Of a stretch of DNA of 64,000 nt, positions 43,165 through 53,572 are shown piece by piece. Source of the stretch: Streptomyces mirabilis (GTDB lineage Bacteria > Actinomycetota > Actinomycetes > Streptomycetales > Streptomycetaceae); the NCBI RefSeq assembly GCF_018310535.1, contig NZ_CP074102.1, positions 1,240,001 to 1,304,000 of the forward strand. The letters are read 5' to 3'. The translations under genes were made by a program, and so were the position numbers. Under the pieces are notes generated by a model. The model did not search any database. It was not told where the DNA came from and worked only from the letters and a program-made list of their open reading frames with translations. Within the stretch, counting starts at the first letter, position 1; each line of letters begins with the position of its first letter.

Positions 43165-43676
43165 GCGTTCTCCTCCTCCACGAGACGGGCCAGCCGGATG
43201 CGGTTGATCTTGCCCAGTTCGGAGCGGACGATCTCGCGCTCCCGCTCGGGCGAGTTGCCGATCCGTTCCTTGACCGCGTCGCGCATCTGCTCGCCGGTCC
43301 GGCCGGTGGCGCAGATCAGGAAGACATGGCCGAACCTCTCCTGGTACGCCAGGTTCAGTTCGAGCATCTCCTCCTTGAGCTCCGCGGAGGCGCCGGCCAT
43401 GCCGCGCTGCTCCCGGGAGGAAGTGGGGTCCCCGGGCTTCGGTCGCCCGATCGGCGGGTGCCCCGCCATCGCCTCCGCCAGGTCCTCGGCGGTCAGCTCG
43501 GCCATGGCGGCGTCGCTCGCGGCGAAGAGGTCGTCGGGGGTGATGTACGGGCGGCGGGCGAGCAGGGTGCGCACCCAGGCCGTCGAGGCGCACGCCTCCT
43601 GGAGGGCGGCGTGGGCCGCGTGCTCCTCCAGGGCATTGAACCGGGCGAGGCCGCCGGGTGTCGTACTCGAAGTCAC
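43161..43676 (-). CDS. OHCU decarboxylase
   Basis: A 171-residue 2-oxo-4-hydroxy-4-carboxy-5-ureidoimidazoline decarboxylase. Visible landmarks: ARFNALEEHAAHAALQEAC, RRPYITPDDLFAASDAAM, the active-site segment MAGHPPIGRPKPG with the catalytic histidine, SREQRGMAGAS, LNLAYQERFGHVFLICATGRT. It makes S-allantoin. GTG 43676 follows GGAGG. First gene of the minus-strand uricase operon, about 33 bases after the predicted transcription start. Allantoinase and later genes are not in the window. Confidence 0.95.
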   Translation of the reverse strand: MTSSTTPGGLARFNALEEHAAHAALQEACASTAWVRTLLARRPYITPDDLFAASDAAMAELTAEDLAEAMAGHPPIGRPKPGDPTSSREQRGMAGASAELKEEMLELNLAYQERFGHVFLICATGRTGEQMRDAVKERIGNSPEREREIVRSELGKINRIRLARLVEEENA

Positions 43677-43715
43677 GGGAAGCCTCCGTGGCCTTGTGCT
43701 GGACGGGCTGCGGCT

Positions 43716-43757
43716 AGCTAACGCCCTCGGAAACACCACGTCAACACTTTGTTGAAA
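43716..43757 (-). promoter_or_regulatory. Uricase-operon promoter overlapped by a palindrome
   Basis: On the minus strand TTGACG (43744-43739) and TTAGCT (43721-43716) are separated by 17 bases, a good SigA-like promoter. The -35 overlaps TCAACA-N3-TGTTGA (43741-43755). The 19-base string TTTCAACAAAGTGTTGACG recurs with one change in the same orientation before the catalase gene, implying a common regulator. Confidence 0.75.
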
Positions 43758-43809
43758 AATCGAGGTAACAACCGACGCCCGGCGCGAGGCAACCACCGAC
43801 GCCCGGCGC

Positions 43810-44178
43810 TCAGGCCTCCTTCTCGCGGTTCAGGTAGTTGTAGACGGTGAAGCGGCTGACACCCAGCGCGCTCGCCACCGTCTCCACGCCGTGCCGCACC
43901 GAGAAGGCTCCGCGGGCCTCGAGCACCCGTACGACCTCCTGCTTGGACTTGCGGTCGAGGTCGGCCAGCGGCTTGCCCTGCTTGCGCTCCAGGGCGGCCA
44001 GGATGTGATCGAGCGAGTCGGCCAGCTGCGGCAGCCGCACGGCGACCACGTCCGCACCCTCCCAGGAGAGCACGACATCGTCGGGGCCGGCCTCGTCGGG
44101 CGCCACCATCTCGCCCCCCATGGCATCGACCAGCGGTTTGACCGCCGCGACGAAGGGGTCGTTTCCGATGCCGGTCAC
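43810..44178 (-). CDS. HTH regulator at the purine cluster (YheO-like C-terminus)
   Basis: A 122-residue protein. The N-terminal 75 residues look PAS-like (VLSWEGADVVAVRLPQLADSL). The C-terminus, GVETVASALGVSRFTVYNYLNRE, is a Fis/HTH_22-type DNA-binding motif resembling that of YheO-like regulators. It lies directly upstream of, and on the same strand as, the uricase operon and overlaps the thiamine-binding-like gene by four bases (ATGA). It is the only DNA-binding protein encoded between the two promoters that share the TCAACA palindrome, so it is a candidate for controlling them (inference). Confidence 0.8.
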   Translation of the reverse strand: MTGIGNDPFVAAVKPLVDAMGGEMVAPDEAGPDDVVLSWEGADVVAVRLPQLADSLDHILAALERKQGKPLADLDRKSKQEVVRVLEARGAFSVRHGVETVASALGVSRFTVYNYLNREKEA

Positions 44179-44426
44179 TTATCACCCTCCCCGACCGCGT
44201 TCACCTGCAGCGAGACCCTGGTGGCGCCGGCCGCCAGAGCCCGGCGCAGCAGCGCGTCGACCGCGGTGAGCACCGCGTCCGCTTCCCCCTCGGCGGTGTT
44301 GCCGAACGGGCCGACGTCCACGGCGTCCAGCTCGGCCGCCTCGATGACCTCGCGGGCGACCAGCGCGTGCGGGGGCGCCTCGTCGAGGTCGAAGGGCTCG
44401 GTCGTGAACTCCACTCTCAATCGCAC
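44175..44426 (-). CDS. Thiamine-binding-family small protein (MTH1187/YqgV-like)
   Basis: An 83-residue protein: RLRVEFTTEPF, then DVGPFGNTAEGEADAVLTAV and ALAAGATRVSLQVNAV match the fold of the MTH1187/YkoF-like family, whose GPxGTxxEG loop and C-terminal strand are conserved. Some members bind thiamine or act as ferredoxin-like dimers. Its start lies only 170 bases from the divergent hyi gene. It is coupled to the HTH gene by ATGA overlap, so it might act with that regulator, for example in ligand sensing; that part is inference. Confidence 0.7.
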   Translation of the reverse strand: MRLRVEFTTEPFDLDEAPPHALVAREVIEAAELDAVDVGPFGNTAEGEADAVLTAVDALLRRALAAGATRVSLQVNAVGEGDK

Positions 44427-44470
44427 GCGCTCAACCTACTGCGCGGTGTCGATTTTCCGGCAGCCCCCTC

Positions 44471-44535
44471 TTGACAAGCCTCGACGCCCGACGGCAGTCT
44501 TCCATTAAGCAGAAACTAACTTCCGTAATACGGAA
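44471..44535 (+). promoter_or_regulatory. hyi promoter with a perfect TTCCG-N5-CGGAA operator
   Basis: TTGACA at 44471-44476 with CAGTCT 18 bases later forms a plausible promoter. TTCCGTAATACGGAA (44521-44535) is a 15-base palindrome symmetric around its centre. A weaker copy, TTCCATTAAGCAGAA (44500-44514), lies exactly 21 bases upstream. Similar sites precede gcl, marking a common repressor for the glyoxylate branch. Confidence 0.78.
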
Positions 44536-44596
44536 TTCAATGACGTCTCGACTCTCGCCGCCGAACGTCTCGACACGGAAGGGAGCGCCGAGCCAC

Positions 44597-45454
44597 ATGC
44601 CGGGTTCCGAATGGGGCACAGCCACCGAGCAACGCTTCAACGTCAACCTGTCGATCCTCTTCACCGAACTCCCGCTCCTGGAGCGCCCCGCGGCCGCCGC
44701 CGCGGCGGGCTTCACCGCGGTCGAGCTGTGGTGGCCCTGGGTCGACTCCCCCACCCCCGAGCGGTCCGAACTCGACGCCCTGAAGAAGGCGATCGAGGAC
44801 GCGGGCGTCCAGCTCACGGGGCTGAACTTCTACGCCGGACAGCTGCCCGGTCCCGACCGGGGCGCGCTGTCGATCCCCGGCGCGGAGTCGGAGAGGTTCC
44901 GCGCCAACATCGACGTGGCGGCCGACTTCGCGCGGTCGCTGGGCTGCAAGGCCCTCAACGCGCTCTACGGCAACCGCGTCGAGGGCGTGGAGCCGGCCGA
45001 GCAGGACGCGCTCGCGCTGGAGAACCTGGTCCTCGCGGCACGGGCCGCCGACCGGATCGGCGCGATCCTCCTGATCGAGACCCTCAACCAGCCCGAGTCA
45101 CCGCTCTATCCCCTCGTGAGCGCCCCGGCGGGAGTCGCCGTCGTCGACAGGGTCAACGAGGCGACCGGCCTCGGCAACGCCAGGTTCCTCATGGACCTGT
45201 ACCACCTGTCCATGAACGGCGAGGACCTGCCGTCGGTGATCGAGCGGTACGCCGCGAAGACCGGCCACGTGCAGATCGCCGACAACCCCGGCCGCGGCGC
45301 CCCGGGCACCGGGACCCTACCCCTGGAGGACCTGCTCGGCCGGCTGCGGAAGGCGGGTTACGAGGGCTGGGTCGGCCTGGAGTACAAGCCGGGCGACCGT
45401 CCGAGCGCGGCGGCCTTCGACTGGCTGCCGACCGAGGCCCGAGCCGCCCGCTGA
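44597..45454 (+). CDS. hyi: Hydroxypyruvate isomerase
   Basis: A 285-residue TIM-barrel sugar-phosphate-isomerase-like protein: FNVNLSILFTELPLLERPAA, AGFTAVELWWPW, LLIETLNQPESPLYPL with the metal-binding Glu, FLMDLYHLSMNGEDL, GHVQIADNPGRGAPGTG and GWVGLEYKPGD. These are landmarks of Hyi, which interconverts tartronate semialdehyde and hydroxypyruvate. ATG 44597 is preceded by AAGGGAG at slightly long spacing; an in-frame ATG at 44540 would lie almost inside the operator. It is followed 44 bases later by the tartronate semialdehyde reductase gene and shares operator-like sites with gcl. Confidence 0.93.
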   Translation: MPGSEWGTATEQRFNVNLSILFTELPLLERPAAAAAAGFTAVELWWPWVDSPTPERSELDALKKAIEDAGVQLTGLNFYAGQLPGPDRGALSIPGAESERFRANIDVAADFARSLGCKALNALYGNRVEGVEPAEQDALALENLVLAARAADRIGAILLIETLNQPESPLYPLVSAPAGVAVVDRVNEATGLGNARFLMDLYHLSMNGEDLPSVIERYAAKTGHVQIADNPGRGAPGTGTLPLEDLLGRLRKAGYEGWVGLEYKPGDRPSAAAFDWLPTEARAAR

Positions 45455-45498
45455 GCGGCAACTCATCGACGTATCACAGCAGTCAGAGAGGCACCCTC

Positions 45499-46425
45499 AT
45501 GAGCAGCACCCTTGCAGATTCCTCCCGCCCGAACCGTCCGACCCGCCCGGCGGTCGCCTGGATCGGTCTCGGCATCATGGGCTCCCCCATGTCGGAGAAC
45601 CTGGTCAAGGCCGGGTACGACGTCACCGGGTTCACACTGGAGCAGGACAAGCTGGAGCGCCTCGCCGCCGCGGGCGGTACGGCCGCCGGTTCGATCGCCG
45701 AGGCCGTGCGGGACGCCGACGTGGTGATCACGATGGTGCCCGCCTCCCCGCAGGTCGAGGCCATCGCGTACGGCCCCGACGGCATCCTGGAGAACGCGAG
45801 GTCCGGCGCGCTGCTGATCGACATGTCGTCGATCACCCCGCAGACCTCCGTGGACCTCGCGAACGCCGCCGCCGCGAAGGGGATCCGGGTTCTGGACGCT
45901 CCCGTGTCCGGTGGCGAGGCCGGGGCGATCGAGGCCGTGCTGTCGATCATGGTCGGCGGCGAGCAGGCCGACTTCGACGAGGCCGAGCCGATCTTCGAGG
46001 CGCTCGGCAAGACCATCGTGCTCTGCGGTCCGCACGGCTCCGGCCAGACCGTGAAGGCCGCGAACCAGCTGATCGTCGCCGTGAACATCCAGGCGTGCGC
46101 CGAGGCCGTGGTCTTCCTGGAGAAGTCCGGCGTGGACCTGAAGGCCGCGCTCGACGTCCTGGGCGGCGGGCTCGCCGGCTCCACCGTACTGACGCGGAAG
46201 AAGGACAACTTCCTGAACCGCGACTTCAAGCCGGGCTTCCGCATCGACCTGCACCACAAGGACATGGGCATCGTCACGGACGCCGCCCGCACGGTCGGCG
46301 CCGCGCTGCCGGTGGGCTCCGTGGTCGCCCAGCTCGTCGCCTCCCTGCGCGCCCAGGGCGACGGCGGCCTCGACCACTCGGCCCTCCTGCGATCCGTGGA
46401 GCGCCTCTCGGGCGCAAAACTCTGA
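45499..46425 (+). CDS. glxR: Tartronate semialdehyde reductase
   Basis: A 308-residue beta-hydroxyacid dehydrogenase: nucleotide fold AWIGLGIMGSPMSENLVKAGY at the start, LLIDMSSITPQTS, substrate loop VLDAPVSGGEAGAIE, and the catalytic lysine in GSGQTVKAANQLIVAVN. The C-terminus has FRIDLHHKDMGIV. It reduces 2-hydroxy-3-oxopropanoate to D-glycerate with NAD(P)H, the step after glyoxylate carboligase. Co-transcribed with hyi. A GAGAGG site precedes the ATG at 45499. Confidence 0.93.
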   Translation: MSSTLADSSRPNRPTRPAVAWIGLGIMGSPMSENLVKAGYDVTGFTLEQDKLERLAAAGGTAAGSIAEAVRDADVVITMVPASPQVEAIAYGPDGILENARSGALLIDMSSITPQTSVDLANAAAAKGIRVLDAPVSGGEAGAIEAVLSIMVGGEQADFDEAEPIFEALGKTIVLCGPHGSGQTVKAANQLIVAVNIQACAEAVVFLEKSGVDLKAALDVLGGGLAGSTVLTRKKDNFLNRDFKPGFRIDLHHKDMGIVTDAARTVGAALPVGSVVAQLVASLRAQGDGGLDHSALLRSVERLSGAKL

Positions 46426-46627
46426 CACGGCCCGGTCACGCCGGGCCCGGCCCTTGCGCCTCGGGCACGACGGGATGCGTCGAGCGCGATCAGACGCGCC
46501 GGACGCGGCCTGACATGCCGGGCGCAGCCCCGTGAACTCCGGGGCGGTACTGAGACTTCCGGGTGGTGTCGTCGCTGACACCTGTCCTGTCGCGCCCAAG
46601 CGGTGGCGCCACCCGGAACCCAACCCA

Positions 46628-46696
46628 TTTCAACAAACTGTTGACGTTCGGAACGCCCCAAACCTAGGCTCCACAAAGCGGAAGTCGGTTTCCGCT
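46628..46696 (+). promoter_or_regulatory. Catalase promoter with the shared TCAACA palindrome
   Basis: TTGACG (46641-46646), 18-base spacer, TAGGCT (46665-46670). The -35 is overlapped by TCAACAAACTGTTGA (46630-46644); the 19-base TTTCAACAAACTGTTGACG differs by one base from the uricase-operon copy and lies at the same place relative to -35. A second dyad, AGCGGAA-N6-TTCCGCT (46677-46696), lies at the expected start of transcription. Confidence 0.78.
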
Positions 46697-46719
46697 GCCC
46701 CTCGCATGGAAGGTTCACG

Positions 46720-48177
46720 ATGTCGAAGCGCGTGCTTACGACCGAGTCCGGCGCTCCCGTCGCCGACAACCAGAACTCAGCCACCGCCGGCGCAGGCGGC
46801 CCGCTCCTCCTCCAGGACCAGCACCTCCTGGAGAAGCTCGCCCGGTTCAACCGCGAGCGCATCCCGGAGCGCGTGGTGCACGCCCGCGGCTCCGGCGCGT
46901 ACGGCCACTTCGAGGTCACGGACGACGTCACCGGATTCACCCACGCCGACTTCCTGAACACGGTCGGCAAGCGCACCGAGGTCTTCCTGCGCTTCTCCAC
47001 CGTCGCCGACAACCTGGGCGGCGCGGACGCCGTCCGCGACCCGCGCGGCTTCGCGGTCAAGTTCTACACGGAGGAGGGGAATTACGACCTCGTCGGGAAC
47101 AACACCCCCGTCTTCTTCATCAAGGACCCGCTCAAGTTCCCCGACTTCATCCACTCCCAGAAGCGCGACCCGTTCACGGGCAAGCAGGAGCCGGACAACG
47201 TCTGGGACTTCTGGGCGCACGCCCCCGAGGCCACGCACCAGGTGACCTGGCTGATGGGCGACCGCGGCATCCCCGCCTCGTACCGGCACATGAACGGCTA
47301 CGGCTCGCACACCTACCAGTGGACGAACGCCGAGGGCGAGGCCTTCTTCGTCAAGTACCACTTCAAGACGAACCAGGGCGTCCGCAGCCTCTCCACCGAG
47401 CAGGCGCAGGAGATCGCGGGCAAGGACCCGAACTCCCACCAGACGGACCTGCTCCAGGCGATCGAGCGGAGCGTGCGCCCGTCCTGGACCCTCTACGTCC
47501 AGATCATGCCCGCGGCCGAGGCGGCGGACTACCGCTTCAACCCCTTCGACCTCACCAAGGTGTGGCCGCACAAGGACTTCCCGCTCCAGCGCGTGGGCCG
47601 GCTGGTCCTGGACCGCAACCCCGACAACGTCTTCGCCGAGGTCGAGCAGGCCGCGTTCTCCCCGAACAACTTCGTTCCGGGCATCGGCCCCTCCCCCGAC
47701 AAGATGCTCCAGGGCCGGCTGTTCGCCTACGCGGACGCCCACCGCTACCGCCTCGGCGTCAACCACACCCAGCTCGCGGTGAACGCGCCGAAGGCCACGA
47801 CCGCGGACAACTACGGCCGCGACGGCTTCATGGCGTCCAACGCGCAGGGCCGCGCCGCCAAGAACTACGAGCCGAACTCCTACGGCGGCCCGGCCGAGAC
47901 CGGCCGCCCGCTGTCGGCCCCGCTGGCCGTCGCCGGCTGGACCGGCGCCCACGAGGCTCCCCTCCACACCAAGGACGACGACTTCTTCCAGGCGGGCGAG
48001 CTCTACCGCCTGATGTCGGCCGAGGAGCGGTCCCGGCTGATCGCGAACATCGCCGGCGGCCTCGCACAGGTCTCCCGCGACGACGTCGTCGAGAAGAACC
48101 TCGCCCACTTCCACGCCGCCGACCCGGAGTACGGCCGGCGCGTGGCGGAAGCGGTCCACGCCCTGCGCGAGGACTGA
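46720..48177 (+). CDS. katA: Monofunctional heme catalase
   Basis: A 485-residue clade-3-type catalase: [20 protein letters not shown] with the catalytic histidine, [19 protein letters not shown], the asparagine in [15 protein letters not shown], and the proximal heme tyrosine in [20 protein letters not shown]. It splits hydrogen peroxide. It sits among purine and glyoxylate genes and its promoter shares a 19-base motif with that of the uricase operon, so its likely job is to remove peroxide made by uricase. Full length. Confidence 0.96.
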   Translation: MSKRVLTTESGAPVADNQNSATAGAGGPLLLQDQHLLEKLARFNRERIPERVVHARGSGAYGHFEVTDDVTGFTHADFLNTVGKRTEVFLRFSTVADNLGGADAVRDPRGFAVKFYTEEGNYDLVGNNTPVFFIKDPLKFPDFIHSQKRDPFTGKQEPDNVWDFWAHAPEATHQVTWLMGDRGIPASYRHMNGYGSHTYQWTNAEGEAFFVKYHFKTNQGVRSLSTEQAQEIAGKDPNSHQTDLLQAIERSVRPSWTLYVQIMPAAEAADYRFNPFDLTKVWPHKDFPLQRVGRLVLDRNPDNVFAEVEQAAFSPNNFVPGIGPSPDKMLQGRLFAYADAHRYRLGVNHTQLAVNAPKATTADNYGRDGFMASNAQGRAAKNYEPNSYGGPAETGRPLSAPLAVAGWTGAHEAPLHTKDDDFFQAGELYRLMSAEERSRLIANIAGGLAQVSRDDVVEKNLAHFHAADPEYGRRVAEAVHALRED

Positions 48178-48408
48178 CCCCCCGACCGCGTCACCGGGCC
48201 AGACGGGAGGTCGGCCCGCTGACGCGCGGCCCGCGAGGACCCGAGCGACCCGGATGAGGGGTGGTCGCCGGTGGCACGCGGGCACGACGAGGACCGCGGC
48301 GGATGCGAGCCAGTGCGGTGGTGAAGGTCCCGGGACCCTCTTCTCGACCTGAGGGAAGGCAGGCTCCGGTTCCGTCGCGACCACCGCGGTCCCCGTCACA
48401 CACCGAGC

Positions 48409-48445
48409 GAGGCGCCGGGTACGGACTCCGTACCCGGCGCCTCGG
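48409..48445. terminator. Near-perfect 37-base inverted repeat
   Basis: CGAGGCGCCGGGTACGGA (48409-48426) and its exact complement (48428-48445) surround a single base. An 18-bp stem without a normal loop would form a very stable hairpin. It lies between catalase and the following small gene, 232 bases past the catalase stop. It may be the katA terminator or a protein-binding site. Confidence 0.6.
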
Positions 48446-48503
48446 CGTGCTCCGGGGGTGCTCCCGGGGTGCGGAGTCGGCCGGAGCACAGCAGCCTGAA
48501 AGC

Positions 48504-48740
48504 ATGGACTATCCCAGCATCGTCGTGCACGCCCCGGCACTGGACGGCTCGCGACGGGTCACCACGGGGGACGAGACGCTCGGTGTCGCCTACCACCTCG
48601 ACGACGTCGTCGAGATCCTGCGGCGGGCCGAGGTCGACCTGGACGAGATCGAGGTCGACAAGAGCGACATCATCGACTGGCAGGGCGGCGGCCCCGACCA
48701 CTGGCCGGGATTCGAGGAACTCGAGCTCCCGGACGACTGA
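48504..48740 (+). CDS. Small acidic hypothetical protein
   Basis: A 78-residue protein starting MDYPSIVVHAPALDGSRRVT, then AYHLDDVVEILRRAEVDLDE and a tail rich in Asp, Glu and Trp (IIDWQGGGPDHWPGFEELEL). Strongly acidic. I do not recognise the family. The ATG at 48504 follows a weak CTGAAAG site, only 59 bases past the large inverted repeat. Codon bias is typical of the genome, so it is likely expressed. Confidence 0.65.
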   Translation: MDYPSIVVHAPALDGSRRVTTGDETLGVAYHLDDVVEILRRAEVDLDEIEVDKSDIIDWQGGGPDHWPGFEELELPDD

Positions 48741-48946
48741 GAACACGGCTCGGACACGTACGCCAGTGGACGTACGCCGACTACGCAACCCTCAAATCAA
48801 GCTCTGAACACGACCCCAGGGGCTTCAACTCACCCCGGTGATGGGCACATTCTCGGCACACGGGGCCCGCCGGCACGGGGGCGGCGGGCCTCGTGACGGG
48901 GGTTACGGGGGTACGAAGGTACGGGGGAACACGGGGGAAAAACACA

Positions 48947-48979
48947 AGGGGCGGCTCACCCGAACGGTGAACCGCCCCT
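48947..48979 (-). terminator. Rho-independent terminator of gcl
   Basis: AGGGGCGGCTCACC (48947-48960) pairs with GGTGAACCGCCCCT (48966-48979), one G-T pair, 5-base loop. Read on the minus strand it is followed by TTGTGTTTTTCCC, a real T-rich tract, rare for Streptomyces. It lies 21 bases after the gcl stop. Confidence 0.85.
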
Positions 48980-49000
48980 GATACGTGAGGGACGCGTACG

Positions 49001-50785
<1,785 letters not shown>

Positions 50786-50857
50786 GGAGTACTCCTGCTT
50801 CGGCTGTCGGATTCGCGCTCCCGTCGCGCCCCGCGGAGAGCTGGCGATTCCTGGTGA

Positions 50858-50909
50858 TTCCGCAATACGGAAATTCCACATTACGGAAATTAACTTCTAC
50901 TATCTGGAA
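50858..50909 (-). promoter_or_regulatory. Three TTCCG-type operator copies upstream of gcl
   Basis: TTCCGCAATACGGAA (50858-50872), TTCCACATTACGGAA (50874-50888) and TTCTACTATCTGGAA (50895-50909). On the coding strand the middle copy reads TTCCGTAATGTGGAA, close to the hyi site TTCCGTAATACGGAA. They occupy the gcl promoter region, 73-124 bases before the ATG. IclR-family AllR controls comparable genes in S. coelicolor (established); that it binds here is inference. Confidence 0.78.
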
Positions 50910-51026
50910 GTAATGTAGGTGGCGTACCGAAGAGCGTCAAGGGCGCGCACGCGGCTGGATCCGCGGGGGGAAAGGGCTGGGGTTGTCGACGCGTTTCGCT
51001 GCCGCGGGCCCCCCGCCTGGAGGACG

Positions 51027-51923
51027 ATGGACACGCTGTCCCGACGTGACGTCCTGGAGTGGGCCATGGCCGAGAGCGTGCCGGTGCGGTGTCCGGCCTG
51101 CCGTCGCGAGCATCTCTTCGCCGCGCCGTCGTACCCGTGCGTGTGCGGCGCCCCCGTCACGCCCCCGCTCGACCGCCTCGCCGATCCCGCGCCGGTCACC
51201 CACCGCACGTGGGACGAGGACTGGGTCACGGTCCCCTGCGACACCTGCGGGCGCGCGGACCAGTGGCCCCACCCGGAACTGGACTGCCCCTGCGGAACCA
51301 TGCTGCGGATTCCGGTACGAGGGGTACGGCGCCCCCTGCGCGCGGAGGTCGTGCCGGGCACCGGCGCCCCCGCGGACCTGGAGACGGAACCGGAGGCGGC
51401 ACCGCACACTCCCGAGCCGCCGCCCCCCGGTACCGCCGGGCCGCCGCCCCTCAGTACCGCAGGGGCGTCACCCGCCCCCGCCGCGCCGGGAAGCCCTCCC
51501 ATCCCCGACCACGTCCCGCTGCCCCGCACCACCCCGACACCGCGCCCGGTGTTCCAGCCGGTGACCATCCGTACCGCCCGGGACGCCGTGACGGCGGCCG
51601 CGCTGTATCTGCGGTGGCTCGGCTACCGCGACATCCGCAAGGCGGATCAGCGCCCGCCCTCGGGCATCGGACTCGCCGCCCGCGGCATCCTGGCGCAGGT
51701 GGACCCCACCGTCCGCCCGGCCACACTGCGCGACGTGGAGTGCCTGTGGTTGACGGCCATGTCGGAGTCCACGGGATGCGTCTACTTCTCCCTGGCCGGG
51801 TACGCGGACAACGCCCACCGTCGCGCCGACGCCCTCGGGATCCCCCTCTTCGTCCTCGACCTCACGGGCACCCCCCAGCCGGTGAACACCCACGCCGACG
51901 AACTCCTCGCCACCGGCGCCTGA
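51027..51923 (+). CDS. Zinc-ribbon protein with degenerate Mrr-like domain
   Basis: A 298-residue protein. Two CxxC-based zinc-ribbon units occupy the first 90 residues (RCPACRREHLF with YPCVCGAP; VPCDTCGRADQW with LDCPCGTM). A 90-residue Pro/Ala linker follows, then a domain reading AALYLRWLGYRDIRKADQRP, GIGLAARGILAQVDPTVRPA and GCVYFSLAGYADNAHRRADAL. This last part looks like the restriction-endonuclease fold of Mrr proteins, but the catalytic Asp of GID is Gly and the Lys of QVK is Asp, so it is probably inactive and used for binding. The start is ATG 51027 (GGAGG) or 51066 (GGAG). Function unknown. Confidence 0.7.
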   Translation: MDTLSRRDVLEWAMAESVPVRCPACRREHLFAAPSYPCVCGAPVTPPLDRLADPAPVTHRTWDEDWVTVPCDTCGRADQWPHPELDCPCGTMLRIPVRGVRRPLRAEVVPGTGAPADLETEPEAAPHTPEPPPPGTAGPPPLSTAGASPAPAAPGSPPIPDHVPLPRTTPTPRPVFQPVTIRTARDAVTAAALYLRWLGYRDIRKADQRPPSGIGLAARGILAQVDPTVRPATLRDVECLWLTAMSESTGCVYFSLAGYADNAHRRADALGIPLFVLDLTGTPQPVNTHADELLATGA

Positions 51924-51964
51924 ACCCGGCACGAGGGCCTGAACCCCCGGCAGGGGGAAGCGTC

Positions 51965-53572
51965 CTAGTCGGCGTACGTCTGCCGCAGTTCGATCTTGCG
52001 GACCTTCCCCGACACCGTCATCGGGAAGGACTCCAGGACCTCCAGGCGGCTGGGGATCTTGTAGTGGGCCAACCGGTCCTCGCAGAAGACGCGCAGTTCC
52101 TCCAGCGTCAAGGGGTCGGCCGGGTCGAGCGGGATGACGCAGGCGAGCACCTCCTCGCCGTAGCGCTCGTGGGGCACCCCGACCACCTGGACATCGGCGA
52201 TCTTCGGATGGGCGTAGAGGAACTCCTCGATCTCGCGCGGGTAGATGTTCTCGCCACCGCGGATGATCATGTCCTTGATGCGGCCGACGATCTCGACGTA
52301 CCCGTCCTCACGCATCACTGCGAGGTCGCCCGTGTGCATCCAGCGCCCCGCGTCAACGGCTTCGGACGTCTTCTCGGGCTCGTTCCAGTAGCCGAGCATC
52401 ACGCTGTAACCGCGGGTGCACAGCTCTCCTGCGGTGCCGCGCGGCTGCGTCACCCCCTCCGCCGGGTCCACGACCTTCACCTCCAGGTGCGGGAGCACCC
52501 GGCCGACGGTGCCGGTGCGGTGCTCCAGGTCGTCGTCCCTGCGGGTCTGCAGGGACACGGGCGAGGTCTCGGTCATGCCGTAGCAGATGGAGACCTCCGC
52601 CATGTGCATCTCGGCGACCACCCGCTTCATCACCTCGACCGGGCACGGCGAGCCCGCCATGATGCCGGTGCGCAGCGAGGACAGGTCGTACGTCGCGAAG
52701 CCGGGGAGGTTCAACTCCGCGATGAACATGGTCGGTACGCCGTACAGCGAGGTGCAGTGCTCGTCCTGGACCGCGCGGAGCGTCGCCGCCGGATCGAAGG
52801 AGGGCGCGGGGATGACCATGCAGGCGCCGTGCGAGGTCGCCGCGAGGTTGCCCATCACCATGCCGAAGCAGTGGTAGAAGGGCACGGGGATGCAGATCCG
52901 GTCCTGCTCGCTGTAGGCGATCGACTCGCCCACGAAGTAACCGTTGTTGAGGATGTTGTGGTGGGAGAGGGTCGCCCCCTTGGGGAAGCCCGTCGTACCC
53001 GAGGTGTACTGGATGTTGATGGGGTCGTCGCAGGACAACTCGCTCTTGCGGATCCAGAATTCCTCGTAGAGATCCGGGGTCCCGCGCCCGATCAGGGCGT
53101 CCCAACTCGGGTCACCGATGTAGACGGTCTCCCGCAACTGCGGGCATCTGTCGCGCACTTGCTCGACCATCGCCCGGTAGTCGCTGGTCTTGTGGCTGAG
53201 GGAGGCGAAGAGCAGCGAGATGCCGGCCTGCTGGAGAACGTACTCGACCTCGTGGGTGCGGTAGGCCGGGTTGATGTTCACCATGACCGCGCCGATGCGG
53301 GCGGTGGCGTACTGGACGAGCACCCACTCCGGGCAGTTGACCGCCCAGATGCCCACCCGGTCGCCCCGGGCGATGCCGGTGGCCAGCAGCGCGTACGCCA
53401 ACTCGTCGACGTCCGCGGAGAACTGGGCGTATGTCCAGCGCCGCCCGGACGGCACGTCAACGAGCGCCTCCCGGTCCGGCCAGGCCGTGACCGCCCGGTC
53501 CAGGTTGGCCCCGATGGTGTCGCCGAGCAGGGTCGTCGCGCTCGTCCCGTGCGCGTAGGAGAGTGTGCTCAC
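51965..53572 (-). CDS. Fatty-acyl-CoA synthetase (AMP-binding)
   Basis: A 535-residue adenylate-forming enzyme: the P-loop-like INIQYTSGTTGFPKGATLSH, ICYGMTETSPVSLQTRRDDD, the Asp in GRWMHTGDLAVM, hinge VEIVGRIKDMIIRGGENIYP and the catalytic lysine in FPMTVSGKVRKIEL. It activates a carboxylate with ATP and CoA; the overall pattern fits medium/long-chain fatty acids. The GTG at 53572 overlaps the stop of the preceding acyl-CoA ligase gene by four bases (GTGA), so the two are co-translated. Confidence 0.93.
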   Translation of the reverse strand: MSTLSYAHGTSATTLLGDTIGANLDRAVTAWPDREALVDVPSGRRWTYAQFSADVDELAYALLATGIARGDRVGIWAVNCPEWVLVQYATARIGAVMVNINPAYRTHEVEYVLQQAGISLLFASLSHKTSDYRAMVEQVRDRCPQLRETVYIGDPSWDALIGRGTPDLYEEFWIRKSELSCDDPINIQYTSGTTGFPKGATLSHHNILNNGYFVGESIAYSEQDRICIPVPFYHCFGMVMGNLAATSHGACMVIPAPSFDPAATLRAVQDEHCTSLYGVPTMFIAELNLPGFATYDLSSLRTGIMAGSPCPVEVMKRVVAEMHMAEVSICYGMTETSPVSLQTRRDDDLEHRTGTVGRVLPHLEVKVVDPAEGVTQPRGTAGELCTRGYSVMLGYWNEPEKTSEAVDAGRWMHTGDLAVMREDGYVEIVGRIKDMIIRGGENIYPREIEEFLYAHPKIADVQVVGVPHERYGEEVLACVIPLDPADPLTLEELRVFCEDRLAHYKIPSRLEVLESFPMTVSGKVRKIELRQTYAD

